A DNA stretch of 64,000 nucleotides from Firmicutes bacterium ASF500 (GCA_000492175.2 CP097573.1:1054001-1118000), one strand, 5' to 3'; shown: positions 43,036 through 52,918, counted from the first letter of the stretch. The notes: generated from the sequence alone by a model not told the origin. Translations and numbers: made by a program.

Positions 43036-44964
43036 ATGAATTACGATAATAACAGGCATAACGCCCATAACGAGATCGATCACATATTCCAAGACCTTTT
43101 CCCCGCCCGGAACATGGCGGAGCGCCCCGAACAGGCGGCGCTCTGCCATCGGATGCTGGACGCCATGCTGGAGGGCGGCATCGCCCTGTGTGACGCCGGC
43201 ACGGGGATCGGCAAGACCTACGCCTATCTGGTGGCCGGGACGGTGTACAGCCGTTTCCGGGCTGCCTGCGGGCTGGGACCGAAGCCCATCCTCGTCTCCA
43301 CCTCCAGCATTGCTTTGCAAACCGCCGCGCGGGACGAATACCTGCCCCTGCTGTCCGGGCTGCTGACAGAGGACGGCATGATCTCCCAGCCCCTCCGGGC
43401 GGTGATCCGCAAGGGGAAATCCCACTACGTCTGCGATGCGCGGCTGGAGCAGCGGCTGGGCCAACTGGATCTTCAAAAGAAGAACTGGAAAGCCGGCGCG
43501 GCCCTGCTCTCCCTGCAGGGACAGCTTGACATGGACGAGGCGGCCCATCTCAGCGGCTATGACCGGGAGCGCGTCTGCGTCCCCCGAATCTGCGACTGCG
43601 GGCGGGAGGACTGCCGATATCACGCCTTTTTGGAGGATTGCGATTCCGGGCACTATCTCTTCCATATCTGCAACCACAACCTGCTGCTGGCGGACGCCAT
43701 CCACCGGGGCAGCGGACGAGAACCCATCCTGCCAGACGCGCGCGCCCTTGTCGTGGACGAGGCCCACAAGCTGCCGGAGACAGCCCGCCAGATGTTCGGG
43801 GTAACTTTGGCGGCAGAGGACATCCGCACCCTGACCTACAGCCTGCGGGGAGAGCGTTTCCTGTTGGCTGCGGACATCCTGAGAGACACCTCCGCATCCC
43901 TGATGCGGAAGCTGGCCAGCCCACCGAAGGACAAGCCCTTTGCCTACTATACCAACTCGCTGGCCGCGCCGGAGCGGAGCCTGACAGTGATCAGCAGGCA
44001 GCTCCACGGCCTGCTCACGCCCGCCACCCGCAGGCGGCTGAAGAACGTCTTCTCCACGGTGTCCCTGTTCCGCCAAGGCAACCCGGAAATGGTCTTTTAC
44101 ACCGAGGAGGATAACTGCGGCGGCACCATGCTGTGCGCCACCATTGCCGACCTGACCGCCCAGCTCCGCCAGACACTCTGGCGGCAGGAGCGGCCCGTTG
44201 TCCTCACCTCCGCCACCCTGGCCGTAGGCGAGGACTTCCGGCGCTTCAAGGAGGAAACGGGCCTGCTGACCGACAGCCGTGTCACGGAGTCTGTCGCACC
44301 GTCACCATTTGACTACCAGCAGAATTGTCTGCTGTACTTACCCCAGATCCCGCCCAGGCAAAAGGCTGCCGCCTACTATGATGAGCTGGCGAAGGAGATC
44401 GCCGCCCTGCTGAACGCGGCCCAAGGCCACGCCCTGGCGCTGTTCACGTCCTACGCCGCTATGTCGGCGGTGAAAGAGCGTCTGCCGAACTACGGCCTGC
44501 GCTATCCGCTGTTCACCATGGGCCGCAGTGCTATCCATACCACGGAGCAGTTCAAGGCCAGTCCCGGCAGTGTGCTGCTGGCGGCGGGGGCCGCCTGGGA
44601 GGGCTTCGACTTTCCCGGCGACTGCGTGTCCCTGCTGATCATCCCCCGTTTGCCCTTCGCCGTCCCGGACGCTCTGAAGGAAAAAGAGCGGGAGAATCAC
44701 ACCACCCTCCGGCTGTTCATCCGGGCGGTGGTGGTGCCGGAGATGCAGATCAAGCTGAAGCAGGGCTTCGGGCGGGCCATCCGCACCGAGACCGACACCT
44801 GCGTGGTGGCTATTCTGGATGAGCGGGCCGCCAAGGGCAAGCGTTACAGCAAGGATGTGCTGGCCGCCCTGCCAGAAATGCCCGTCACCGGCAGCCTGGG
44901 GGACGTGGCGCGGTTTATCCGGCAGGTGAAGGGGCCGGATTATTTCCGGGAGGCATCCGCATGA
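43036..44964 (+). CDS. dinG: DinG/XPD-like superfamily 2 DNA helicase
   Basis: The 642-residue helicase has Walker A GTGIGKT (55-61) and DEAH box VVDEAHK (near 240). Between them is a cysteine cluster (CVPRICDCGREDCRYHAF and IC) where Fe-S helicases of the XPD/DinG group bind a 4Fe-4S cluster. The C-terminal motifs AAGAAWEGFDFPGD and QGFGRAIRTETD complete the helicase core. It has no exonuclease domain. AAGGGG precedes the ATG. It lies just before the recombinase genes, as in related elements. Confidence 0.9.
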   Translation: MNYDNNRHNAHNEIDHIFQDLFPARNMAERPEQAALCHRMLDAMLEGGIALCDAGTGIGKTYAYLVAGTVYSRFRAACGLGPKPILVSTSSIALQTAARDEYLPLLSGLLTEDGMISQPLRAVIRKGKSHYVCDARLEQRLGQLDLQKKNWKAGAALLSLQGQLDMDEAAHLSGYDRERVCVPRICDCGREDCRYHAFLEDCDSGHYLFHICNHNLLLADAIHRGSGREPILPDARALVVDEAHKLPETARQMFGVTLAAEDIRTLTYSLRGERFLLAADILRDTSASLMRKLASPPKDKPFAYYTNSLAAPERSLTVISRQLHGLLTPATRRRLKNVFSTVSLFRQGNPEMVFYTEEDNCGGTMLCATIADLTAQLRQTLWRQERPVVLTSATLAVGEDFRRFKEETGLLTDSRVTESVAPSPFDYQQNCLLYLPQIPPRQKAAAYYDELAKEIAALLNAAQGHALALFTSYAAMSAVKERLPNYGLRYPLFTMGRSAIHTTEQFKASPGSVLLAAGAAWEGFDFPGDCVSLLIIPRLPFAVPDALKEKERENHTTLRLFIRAVVVPEMQIKLKQGFGRAIRTETDTCVVAILDERAAKGKRYSKDVLAALPEMPVTGSLGDVARFIRQVKGPDYFREASA

Positions 44965-45110
44965 TCGATGTGAAGAACGAGATGCGGTATATCCTGGTGA
45001 CCCGTCTGCTGGAGCAGGCGGCGGAGGCCGGCCTTTTGTCCGCCGAGGAACTGTGGGCCGCCAAACGGCTGGCGCTGGAACGCTACCGCCCCGCAACTGT
45101 GTGGGAATAG
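44961..45110 (+). CDS. Small helical protein (49 aa), SHOCT-like
   Basis: It begins MIDVKNEMRYILVTRLLEQA and ends RYRPATVWE. It overlaps the dinG stop by 4 bases and was found by reading past that stop. The short two-helix pattern (LLEQAAEAGLLSAEELWAAKRL) resembles SHOCT-type oligomerisation motifs. Small proteins like it often precede these recombinases (family knowledge, not checked). Confidence 0.6.
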   Translation: MIDVKNEMRYILVTRLLEQAAEAGLLSAEELWAAKRLALERYRPATVWE

Positions 45111-45126
45111 TGATAGCTATTCCCAC
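45101..45126. promoter_or_regulatory. 10-bp inverted repeat before the recombinase trio
   Basis: GTGGGAATAG (45101-45110) and CTATTCCCAC (45117-45126) form a perfect repeat with a 6-base loop. It overlaps the end of the small gene and lies 48 bases before the first recombinase. Operator, or weak terminator. Confidence 0.45.
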
Positions 45127-45174
45127 CAAGGTGTGGTAGTGTTGTCGGTACCCAGAGGAAAGGAGGCCACAGGC

Positions 45175-46728
45175 ATGAACAAAAATGTCACCATCATTCC
45201 GCCCAGCGAGGACAGGCCCGCTATTCTGCGGGTGGCGGCATACTGCCGGGTAAGCACAGACTCCGATGATCAGGCCACGTCCTATGCCTCCCAGATCCGC
45301 AGCTACACCGAGCTGATCAGCCAGCATGAGGGCTGGGAGCTGGTGGACATTTACGCCGATGAGGCGGTGAGCGGCACGAAAACGGACAAGCGGGAGGACT
45401 TCAACCGTCTTCTGGCCGACTGTCGGAAGGGCAAAATCGACCGGGTGCTGGTGAAGTCCATCTCCCGCTTCTCACGGAATACCAAGGACTGTCTCGCCGC
45501 CCTGCGGGAGCTGATGCGGCTGGGCGTGACCGTCCAGTTTGAAAAAGAGAATATCGACACCGGAACGCTCACCACAGAATTGATGGTGAGCGTTTCCGGT
45601 TCCCTGGCCCAGCAGGAGTCCATGTCCATCTCCCAAAATATCCACCAGAGCTATCGCCGGAGGATGGAGCGAGGCGAGTTCATCACTACGAAACCACCCT
45701 ACGGCTATCGGTTGGTAAACCGGAGAGAGCTGGAGATCGTGCCGGAGGAGGCGGAGATCATCCGCTGGGTGTTTGACGCCTATCTCGGCGGACAGAGCGC
45801 CAAGGATATCGCAAACGAGCTGATCCGCCGGGGTGTCCGGGACCGGAAAGGCAACGTCCACTGGACCACCAGGGAAATCTACTACTGGCTGTCAAATGAG
45901 AAATATGTGGGCGACACCCTCTGCCAAAAAACCTACAAGACCGGCTTCCCCTTCGTCCAGAAGATCAACCGGGGCGAGGTGGACCAATTCTATGTGGAGG
46001 GGACCCACCCGGCCATCGTCAGCCAGGAGGTGTATGACAAGGCCCAGGCCCTGCGGCAGATGAAGAAAAAACAGTCCAAAGGCCCGGACGCGGTCTACCC
46101 GCTGTCCCGGAAAATGTGCTGCGGGATCTGCGGCTTCACCATCTACCGAAGGGTGACCCGGAGAGGCACTGGTGCCTGGAGCTGCGGACGGCATCTGAGA
46201 AGCGCCGCTAACTGCCCCACAGGCCCTATCCCGCAGGAAACCATCTACGATGCCTTCCTGCGGATGTACAACAAGCTGCGGCTCCATGATGGCATTATCC
46301 TCAAGCCTGCCCTGAGCCAGATGGAGGCCCTGGAGACCGCCGTACAGCGGGACAACCCCGCCATGCTGGAGGTAAACAAGGCAATCGCCCAGGCCACCGA
46401 GCGCGGCTATAAGATCAGCAAGCTCCGCGCCAACGGCCTGCTGGATGCGGACGCCTGCGCCGCTCAGATGGCCGCCAACACCGCTCAACTGACCCAGCTC
46501 CGGGCCAAACGCCGGAGGCTGCTGAAGAATGATGACATTGGCGAGGCGGCGGAGGCCCTGCGGCAAACGGTGGACGCCATCCGTCAAGGCCCGGAACGGC
46601 TGGAGCGATTCGATGAAGCCTTGTTCGAGGAACTGGTAGAGCAGGTCGTAATCAGCCCCACCGCCCTGCGGTTCCGGCTGTACGGCGGCATCGAGGTAAC
46701 GGAACGGATCGGGGAGGACGCAAAATGA
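45175..46728 (+). CDS. Large serine recombinase 1
   Basis: The 517-residue recombinase has the catalytic serine in CRVST (Ser27), a resolvase domain (about 18-165), a recombinase domain (about 185-290) and a zinc-ribbon (CCGICG and later C). A coiled-coil C-terminus follows. ATG 45175 (AAAGGAGG upstream) was chosen; the earlier GTG is not needed. It overlaps recombinase 2 by 4 bases. Confidence 0.93.
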   Translation: MNKNVTIIPPSEDRPAILRVAAYCRVSTDSDDQATSYASQIRSYTELISQHEGWELVDIYADEAVSGTKTDKREDFNRLLADCRKGKIDRVLVKSISRFSRNTKDCLAALRELMRLGVTVQFEKENIDTGTLTTELMVSVSGSLAQQESMSISQNIHQSYRRRMERGEFITTKPPYGYRLVNRRELEIVPEEAEIIRWVFDAYLGGQSAKDIANELIRRGVRDRKGNVHWTTREIYYWLSNEKYVGDTLCQKTYKTGFPFVQKINRGEVDQFYVEGTHPAIVSQEVYDKAQALRQMKKKQSKGPDAVYPLSRKMCCGICGFTIYRRVTRRGTGAWSCGRHLRSAANCPTGPIPQETIYDAFLRMYNKLRLHDGIILKPALSQMEALETAVQRDNPAMLEVNKAIAQATERGYKISKLRANGLLDADACAAQMAANTAQLTQLRAKRRRLLKNDDIGEAAEALRQTVDAIRQGPERLERFDEALFEELVEQVVISPTALRFRLYGGIEVTERIGEDAK

Positions 46729-47489
46729 ATCGGAAAGTGCTGTATGGCTATCAGATCGAGGACGGGAAGCTGGTTCCCCAGCCCCAGGAGGCGGCGGTGG
46801 TCAGCCGGATATTTGCCCTCTGCCTGGAGGGGAAATTTCAATGGGAAATATCGGACATCCTGAACGCGGAGGGCATACAGTACAGCCTGGACTGCCCTGC
46901 GTGGACAAAGTTCAAGATATCTCTGACCCTCAGAAACCAACGATACGCCGGCGCTGACGGCTACCCTGTCCTGATCGGCAGCGAGACCTTCCAGTCCGTC
47001 CAGACGTTCCTCCAAAAGAAATGGGGGAAGCACGTTCATCGGGAGCGTCCGGTGTCAGTCCTGCGAGAGACACTGCGCTGTCCCTGCGGCGGACGCCTGA
47101 AGCGGTGGTTCAGCAGTGTACATAGACCCGACACGCTGTACCTTCGGTGCGCTGAGTGCGGCGGGGAGGCCGTCATCCCCGATGCGGAACTGCTGGCGGA
47201 GGTAGAGCGGCAAGCGGCGGAGTACACGCCTCCGGCAGAGGGCGGATACACTCCCTCTGAGGACACCGTCCGCCTGACCAACGCCATCAACCGGGGGCTG
47301 GAGAGGCCGGAACACCCGGAGGACGTGGTGGCCCTGATCTTGCGGGGCATCTCCGCACGGTACGCCTGCTTTGAAGCACCGGCAGCCTCGCCGGATACCC
47401 AACGTTTGATAAGAGAAAAAGCCTATGCGCAGGCGATAAAATATATCACCATCACTGCGGAGAACGCGGTGACAGTGACCTTTAAGTAA
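46725..47489 (+). CDS. Recombinase-like protein without catalytic domain
   Basis: The 254-residue protein starts directly with the recombinase DNA-binding part (LYGYQIEDGKLVPQPQEAAVVSRIF) and a zinc-ribbon (LRCPCGGRLK through LRCAECGG). It lacks the serine-bearing resolvase domain. It overlaps the intact recombinase 1 (ATGA), so it is more likely a conserved accessory factor than a decay product. Such three-gene recombinase sets occur in clostridial elements. Confidence 0.8.
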   Translation: MNRKVLYGYQIEDGKLVPQPQEAAVVSRIFALCLEGKFQWEISDILNAEGIQYSLDCPAWTKFKISLTLRNQRYAGADGYPVLIGSETFQSVQTFLQKKWGKHVHRERPVSVLRETLRCPCGGRLKRWFSSVHRPDTLYLRCAECGGEAVIPDAELLAEVERQAAEYTPPAEGGYTPSEDTVRLTNAINRGLERPEHPEDVVALILRGISARYACFEAPAASPDTQRLIREKAYAQAIKYITITAENAVTVTFK

Positions 47490-47520
47490 CCGTTCATAAC
47501 AAATTGGGAAAGGAGCCGTC

Positions 47521-49170
47521 ATGGAACAGACCGTACAGCGGGAACGGAAGATACGCATCATCCCCGCCACGAAGCCGGTATCAACCTCTGGACGGGCCTC
47601 CGGCAGCAAGCAGCGGGTGGCCGCCTACTGCCGGGTGTCCACCGGCAGCGAGGAGCAGCTCACCAGCTACACCGCCCAGAAAGCCTACTTCACCCAGAAG
47701 ATCGGTGAGAACCCCGATTGGGAGATGGCCGGTATTTTCGCTGACAAAGGCATAACCGGCACAAGCATGAAAAAGCGGACGGAGTTCAAGCGAATGATCG
47801 CCGCCTGCAAACGGGGCCGAATCGACCTGATCCTCACCAAATCCCTCTCCCGCTTCGCCCGGAATACGGTGGACAGCCTGGAAATGGTGCGGATGCTCCG
47901 GGCCAACGGTATTGGTGTGATTTTCGAAAAGGAAAATATCAATACGTTGACGGAGTCCAGCGAGTTCCTGATCACCCTGTTCAGCGGCTTTGCCCAGGCG
48001 GAGAGCGAGTCCATCAGCAAAAACGTGATCTGGGGCATCCAAAAGAGCCGGGAGGCGGGGAATGTTCCCTTCCAGTACAAGAAGCTGTTGGGCTACCGGC
48101 GGGGGCCTGACGGCCAGCCGGAGATCATCCCGGAGGAGGCGGAGACAGTAAAGCGTATCTTCCGCCGCTACCTGGACGGGTGCAGCCTGGGCCAGATCAA
48201 GACGGAACTGGAAGCGGACGAGGTTCCTACTTCCTGCGGAATCCAGGGCTGGACATATCAGGTGATCCACAATATCCTGGTCAATGAAAAATACATTGGC
48301 GACGCCCTTCTGCAAAAGACCTATACCACTGACTGTATCAGTAAGACAGTGAAGAAAAATCAGGGGGAGCGCCCCATGGTGTATGTGGAGAACAACCACC
48401 CGCCCATCATTCCGAAAGAGATCTTCTATCAGGTGCGGGAGGAGATGGCCCGCAGGTCCAGCAAGCGGAAGGTGATGCAGAAAACCGCCAAGACCGAGCA
48501 GGGCAAATACTCCGCCAAATACGCCCTGTCCGAGCTGCTGGTGTGCGGGGAGTGCGGTACGCCCTACAAACGATGCACCTGGGCCAGAAACGGGAAAAAG
48601 CGGATCGTCTGGCGGTGCGTCTCCCGGCTGGAGTTCGGCACGAAATACTGCCATACTTCTCCCACGCTGGATGAGGACAAGCTGCACCGGGCCATCCTGG
48701 AGGCCATCAACGGCCTCGACCAGACCGGGCAGGAGATCACGGAGGAGTTTCTGGACATCGCCAGTCTCGTCCAGCAGGGACAGGAGAGCGGCGGGGGCGA
48801 TCCCCTTGCCCTGCGCCAGCGGCTGGCGGCTCTGACGGCGGAACAGGCGGAGTTGATGGAACAGGCGCTGGCGCTGCCGGAGGACATGGAAAACAAAGAA
48901 TTGAACGCCCAGCTCAAGGCGATAACAGAGGAAAAGGAGGACATCCTGCACCAGCTTGGGACGCTTCGGCAGGCAGATGAGCGGCAGGCTGGCCAAGCGG
49001 CCCGGATGAACAGCCTGCGGGAGTTTGTTGAAAAGCGGGAAACGAAATTTGCGGTATACGATGACGCCATCACCCGCAAGTTTGTGGAGCAGATCACTGT
49101 CCTGGACGATGAAACCATCCGCATCAAGTTTCGCTATCCGGGGCTGGAGGTTGACAAAAAACTGAACTGA
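47521..49170 (+). CDS. Large serine recombinase 2
   Basis: The 549-residue protein has the catalytic serine in CRVST (Ser40), a resolvase domain, a recombinase domain (about 215-315), a zinc-ribbon (VCGECGTPYKRC) and a coiled-coil end. It follows the accessory gene after 31 bases, with GGAAAGGAG before the ATG. Its stop is 6 bases from a metallophosphoesterase fragment, so the element end or an insertion scar is probably here. Confidence 0.94.
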   Translation: MEQTVQRERKIRIIPATKPVSTSGRASGSKQRVAAYCRVSTGSEEQLTSYTAQKAYFTQKIGENPDWEMAGIFADKGITGTSMKKRTEFKRMIAACKRGRIDLILTKSLSRFARNTVDSLEMVRMLRANGIGVIFEKENINTLTESSEFLITLFSGFAQAESESISKNVIWGIQKSREAGNVPFQYKKLLGYRRGPDGQPEIIPEEAETVKRIFRRYLDGCSLGQIKTELEADEVPTSCGIQGWTYQVIHNILVNEKYIGDALLQKTYTTDCISKTVKKNQGERPMVYVENNHPPIIPKEIFYQVREEMARRSSKRKVMQKTAKTEQGKYSAKYALSELLVCGECGTPYKRCTWARNGKKRIVWRCVSRLEFGTKYCHTSPTLDEDKLHRAILEAINGLDQTGQEITEEFLDIASLVQQGQESGGGDPLALRQRLAALTAEQAELMEQALALPEDMENKELNAQLKAITEEKEDILHQLGTLRQADERQAGQAARMNSLREFVEKRETKFAVYDDAITRKFVEQITVLDDETIRIKFRYPGLEVDKKLN

Positions 49171-49176
49171 CAGCGG

Positions 49177-49278
49177 TGCAAGTTCAAATACCACTTCTTC
49201 GGACATTACCACATGGACAGGGTCATCCAAAAGAAATATGTTCTGCTGTACGAGCGGATCATCAGACCGAAGCTGTGA
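49177..49278 (+). pseudogene. Metallophosphoesterase 3'-end fragment
   Basis: The 33 codons read CKFKYHFFGHYHMDRVIQKK then YVLLYERIIRPKL and stop. The FGHYH motif and the LLYE end resemble the C-terminus of calcineurin-like phosphoesterases. The frame begins right after the recombinase stop, so this is the downstream half of a gene cut by integration or deletion. Confidence 0.6.
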
Positions 49279-49283
49279 AAAGT

Positions 49284-49332
49284 GTCCGGCAGGGCGGGAA
49301 CAAAATTAGTTCCCACCCTGCCGGACGCTTTT
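49284..49332 (+). terminator. Strong terminator after the phosphoesterase fragment
   Basis: GTCCGGCAGGG (49284-) pairs with CCCTGCCGGAC, with GGGAAC and GTTCCC inside, and GCTTTT follows. It is probably the original terminator of the broken gene. Confidence 0.75.
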
Positions 49333-49437
49333 CTGTTGTAGCCACAATTCCAGCAGGTCGAGTGGCATTTCTTCAAACCCGTTGCGCCGCAACGGTTACC
49401 GGCCTGCATCTTTTTTCTCTACAGAAGGAATATCATA

Positions 49438-50670
49438 AATGAGTGGTATGCAAAGGACACCTCGAAGAAAATACGGGCGGTTTTCCGCAACAAAGGGATG
49501 TCGGGCCAGAGGCTGGCGTCAAACGCCCCCTACGGCTATATAAAAGGTGAGGACGGGCACCTTTTGGTGGACGAGGAAACCGCCCCTGTGGTAGAGTTGA
49601 TTTTCCAGTTGTGCGTGGAGGGCAACGGCCCCGGCAAAATTGCCCGTATGCTGAAAGAGCGGGAAATTCCTACGCCGGGAACGATTGAGTTTCAGCGTAC
49701 AGGCCGGACAAGCCGTTACTATCCGGATGATCCCTGCCGCTGGAATCCCGCAACTGTTCTGAGCATTTTGGAGCAGGATACTTATTTGGGCCGCACAACA
49801 AATTTCAAAACAACCAAACTCTCCTATAAGAGCAAGAAAGCAATCATCAATCCCCCGGACAAACGGGCGGTGTTTGAGAATACCCACGAAGCGATTATTG
49901 ACAGAGAAACATGGGAAATCGTGCAGAAGAATCGGGAGCAGCGCCGCCGCCCTACCAAACTGGGGGAAATGGGCCTTTTCTCTGGGCTGGCCTACTGCGC
50001 CGACTGTGGAGCAAAGCTGTATCACCACCGCACCGTTACATTTACAAAAGAACAGGAGAGTTACACTTGTGCAAATTACCGCTCCAGAAAGCAATGCACC
50101 GCCCATTATATCAGGGCCGTGGTACTGGAACAGCTTGTACTTCAAAATTTGCAGAGGGTGGTAGCCTACGCACAGGATGACGAGGACGAGTTTGTACGAT
50201 GTGTTATGGAGAACAAGACCGCCGTACAGAAAACGGAACGGGAACAGGCCAGACGCAAGCTGGAAAAACAGGAGTGGCGCATCAGTGAGCTTGACCGCAT
50301 TATTCAACAGCTTTATGAGGATCGTGTGGCGGGTGCGTTGAGTGTAGAGCGGTTTACCCGGTTGTCCGAGGGATACGAAAAGGAACAGGCGGATCTGAAA
50401 CAGTCTGCGGAGGAATTGCGAGGCGTTGTAGCCGAGGCGGAGGCCCAGACTGTCAATGTCCAGAATTTTCTGAAGATTGTAAAGAAGTACACCGAACCCA
50501 CCGAGCTGACCCCGGCCCTTTTACGTGAGTTTGTGGAAAAGGTAGTTGTCCACGCCCCGGATAAATCCAGCGGCCATCGCACCCAGCGCATTGACGTACA
50601 CTATAACTTTATCGGGGAGGTTGATTTTTCCCCGGAATTTAGCCGGTACAGCAAAACGACAACCGCATGA
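49438..50670 (+). pseudogene. Serine recombinase lacking its catalytic domain
   Basis: The frame from 49438 starts at NEWYAKDTSKKIRAVFRNKG, which is normally about residue 140 of a recombinase. The recombinase domain, zinc-ribbon (YCADCGAKLYHHR) and coiled coil are present. No resolvase domain or start codon with a ribosome site is seen; ATG 49498 is internal. It is a 5'-truncated gene. Confidence 0.75.
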
Positions 50671-50948
50671 CACCACAGCATCATGCGGTTGCGCTCCCAA
50701 TAGGCAAAACTTCTTTATGCGCATTGCCCATAAGGGCGTTGCCATAAGAAAACATGAGAAAACCCAGTAAAATCAATGTTTTTTAAGGGCAGCGGAAAAC
50801 GGGGCGGCGCAAACAAGTGAACAACAGCACAGAAAACGGGCGATGTCGGCAAGACACCGCCCGTTTCTGCGCCCCGGCGAACACCGCAGGTTTGAAAAAA
50901 GTCTGCGGCGTTTTTTCATGTCCATACACCGAAAGGAGCGGAGAACCA
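50671..50948 (+). other. Gene-free stretch with two hairpins
   Basis: AAACGGGCG with CGCCCGTTT (near 50836-50868) and CACCGCAG with CTGCGGCG followed by TTTTTT (near 50882-50916) form two terminator-like hairpins. The second directly precedes the repA remnant. No coding frame was found. Confidence 0.45.
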
Positions 50949-51020
50949 TGCCAGTATTCCGCGTGGAGAGGAACAAAGGGTACACGGTGATGTCGAACCA
51001 TCACCTGCGGAATAAAGACC
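50949..51020 (+). pseudogene. Replication initiator A fragment (about 24 codons)
   Basis: MPVFRVERNKGYTVMSNHHL matches the start of the RepA-like gene at 27352, then homology stops abruptly within RNKDL. The frame stays open to 51262 over unrelated sequence that is antisense to phage-derived genes. A good ribosome site (AAAGGAG) is kept. It is a cut-off 5' end. Confidence 0.7.
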
Positions 51021-51103
51021 TACCATCTTTGTCTTTGAGCACTTCTACACGCAGTCCGTTTGACAATGCTGATTCAATAGCCTTGATGGTCTTTTCATCC
51101 ATA

Positions 51104-51274
51104 CTATCGAAGCCGCCCTTCCAAAGCCATCTTTGCGAGAGTAGCCATAGCACGGTTTATATCGCATTTTCCATCCAGAGTAACCCATATTTCATCATCT
51201 TCCGGATAGGGCTCCGCCTTTTCCAAAACAGCCTCAAAAAACGCTCTATCCTCTGGAGATAAATTGGACGCCAT
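51104..51274 (-). CDS. Small acidic protein (56 aa) after phage remnant
   Basis: MASNLSPEDRAFFEAVLEKA begins at ATG 51274 behind GGAGGGAAGC. The frame overlaps the capsid-gene remnant's stop by 29 bases. It is probably a small phage-type gene that followed the capsid gene. Function unknown. Confidence 0.5.
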   Translation of the reverse strand: MASNLSPEDRAFFEAVLEKAEPYPEDDEIWVTLDGKCDINRAMATLAKMALEGRLR

Positions 51275-52040
51275 ACTTGCTTCCCTCCTCTAAAAAACGG
51301 CTGATTATTTTTGAACGTTCCGCTTCGGTTTCCGCTTCCTCGTACAGGGATATGATAGGAATAAACGCCTTTAAGAAGTCAGCGCCCAAATAACCGTCTG
51401 TTTTGTGCATTGCATATACTGTCCCATTGTTCCCAACTGCGGTTAATGTGGTCATATCATAATTCCAAATAAAGCTTCTGATATCCTCCGCAGAAAATGT
51501 CAACCCGTTGGGGTGGTTATGTACCACAATGTGGGGGCTGGAGGTGCTTCTGAATCTTACTTGACCATCCTCTCCCAAAATCCGATTCACAAGCCCCATA
51601 TCCTCGGTGTAAACGGCCAGGGCTTCCGTTCCCACAGGGGCATCCTTCACAAAGCGCAGAAGCTCCTTATGGGCCTCCTCAAGCTTTAGGCAACGCTCCT
51701 CGCTCCATCCTGTGGGGCGTATCCTCGGTACCCTCTGTATTGCCGCCTCGGTGACAGGTATATCGTCTCCGTCTGTACTTCTAAGTATATCATTTTTGGG
51801 GATTTTTGCAAGAGGTTTTGCCTTTCCCACCGTCGGCCCCGTCATGGAGCGTGTCCGTTCCGGCCTGGGGGTCAGCCCAGCCTTTTCGCAGAAGCTCCTG
51901 TACTCCCGGCCCAGCGCGGCGGACCGCTTCCGGGCCTGAGCCGCCCCGATCTTATCTCCAGCGGCCACACAGGCATCCCGTTCATCCTTGGCGTAGCGGA
52001 TCGCCGTCTCCAGCTGTCGCTGTTTCTGGCTTGCTTCGTA
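51246..52040 (-). pseudogene. Phage minor capsid protein, C-terminal part
   Basis: The frame is open from 52040 (YEASQKQRQLETAI) through GDKIGAAQARKRSAALGREYRSFCEKAGL, a pattern of phage minor capsid/head proteins, and then a metalloprotease-like part with HIVVHNHPNGLTFSAEDI (JAB-like HxH). The N-terminal two thirds are missing. At 52040 the sequence switches to an unrelated plus-strand coding fragment (to 52147, ending VVVEDLVIE). GTG 51968 could allow some translation. Confidence 0.6.
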
Positions 52041-52213
52041 TCGAAAAGGCAGAAGACCGTGACCGTGAGATCAAAAATCAGCTCCGCGAAGCAAAAGCTA
52101 TGCTGGAGGCGTTCGGGGTCGTGGTAGAGGATTTGGTAATTGAATGATAGCAAGAGGGCCGGGGGATTGACCTCCGGTCCTCTTTTGTCAAAAGTTCTTG
52201 ATTGCGTTCTCAG

Positions 52214-52366
52214 TCAGCCGTTCCCACTGGCTGGAGATGGAGAGGACATAAACTCTACAATTTCAATAGATGGCTTAAACGGATTTGGGTTTTCGATTGA
52301 CAAAATGTCTCCCTCAAAGATTTTCACGCCCTTCTTGTCGGTCAGGCCGGTGTAGTGACCCACGGT
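52214..52366 (-). pseudogene. YopX-family protein fragment
   Basis: TVGHYTGLTDKKGVKIFEGD followed by ILSIEN matches the core of phage YopX proteins. Both sides are unrelated, so it is a piece of a phage gene. The open frame to 52582 upstream has no YopX-like sequence. Confidence 0.6.
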
Positions 52367-52638
52367 ATCGGGAGCAACCCATATTTGTACAGCGTACAAC
52401 AAACCATAGGGGACCGCCCGCCTGGGGCCTGTCTGTCTTGCGACAGCCCAAACTTCCCCCGGCGCGGCGGCCCTGTTCGTGGATCGAAATGGAAAACCTG
52501 CTGGCCTCTGGACACCGTGTCCAGACGTGGAGCAAGGTTGAAAGGCAGCACTTCCGGGTGCTGTCTTTCTGCGTTTCCCCACTACCCAGCGGGAAACTTG
52601 TACGCATAGGAACCCCGTGTTACATAGGAGGGCAGATT

Positions 52639-52827
52639 ATGGCACAGACGAGGACCAGCTACCACAAGGAAGTAAAGACGGCCTCTTTCCAGGGCCGGAT
52701 GATCACCGTTGAAAACCTGACCCCCATTCTCGCCCCCAAGGTGCGGGACAAGCGCAAGCGGGAGATCGAGACGGGGCTTTATTCCGTGTTCCGCAAGTAC
52801 GCTCCGGGCCGCGCGGAAATGTGCTGA
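52639..52827 (+). CDS. Small conserved protein upstream of recombinase (62 aa)
   Basis: The middle (ASFQGRMITVENLTPILAP) and the end (LYSVFRKYA) match the gene at 61621-61812, which also precedes a recombinase of the same type. The conserved pairing suggests a role with the recombinase, perhaps as a directionality or regulatory factor (inference). ATG 52639 has AGGAGGG upstream. Confidence 0.65.
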   Translation: MAQTRTSYHKEVKTASFQGRMITVENLTPILAPKVRDKRKREIETGLYSVFRKYAPGRAEMC

Positions 52828-52840
52828 CCGGGTGACATTC

Positions 52841-52893
52841 TTGTGATTTGGGGCTGTCTTTGGTATAATATACTTGTAAAGGTTGACAGCTCC
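52841..52893 (+). promoter_or_regulatory. Promoter with inverted repeat before recombinase 3
   Basis: TTGTGA (52841) and TATAAT (52864-52869) are 17 bases apart. GGGGCTGTC (52850-52858) and GACAGCTCC (52885-52893) flank the -10 box as an inverted repeat. The same arrangement is found at 61831-61877 before the related recombinase. Confidence 0.65.
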
Positions 52894-52918
52894 ATTCCGA
52901 TACGGAAAGGAGCCGACA

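Noticed and set aside
47581..49230. 549-codon minus-strand frame
   Set aside because: Antisense shadow of serine recombinase 2, with low-complexity Leu/Gly/His-rich translation and no family features.
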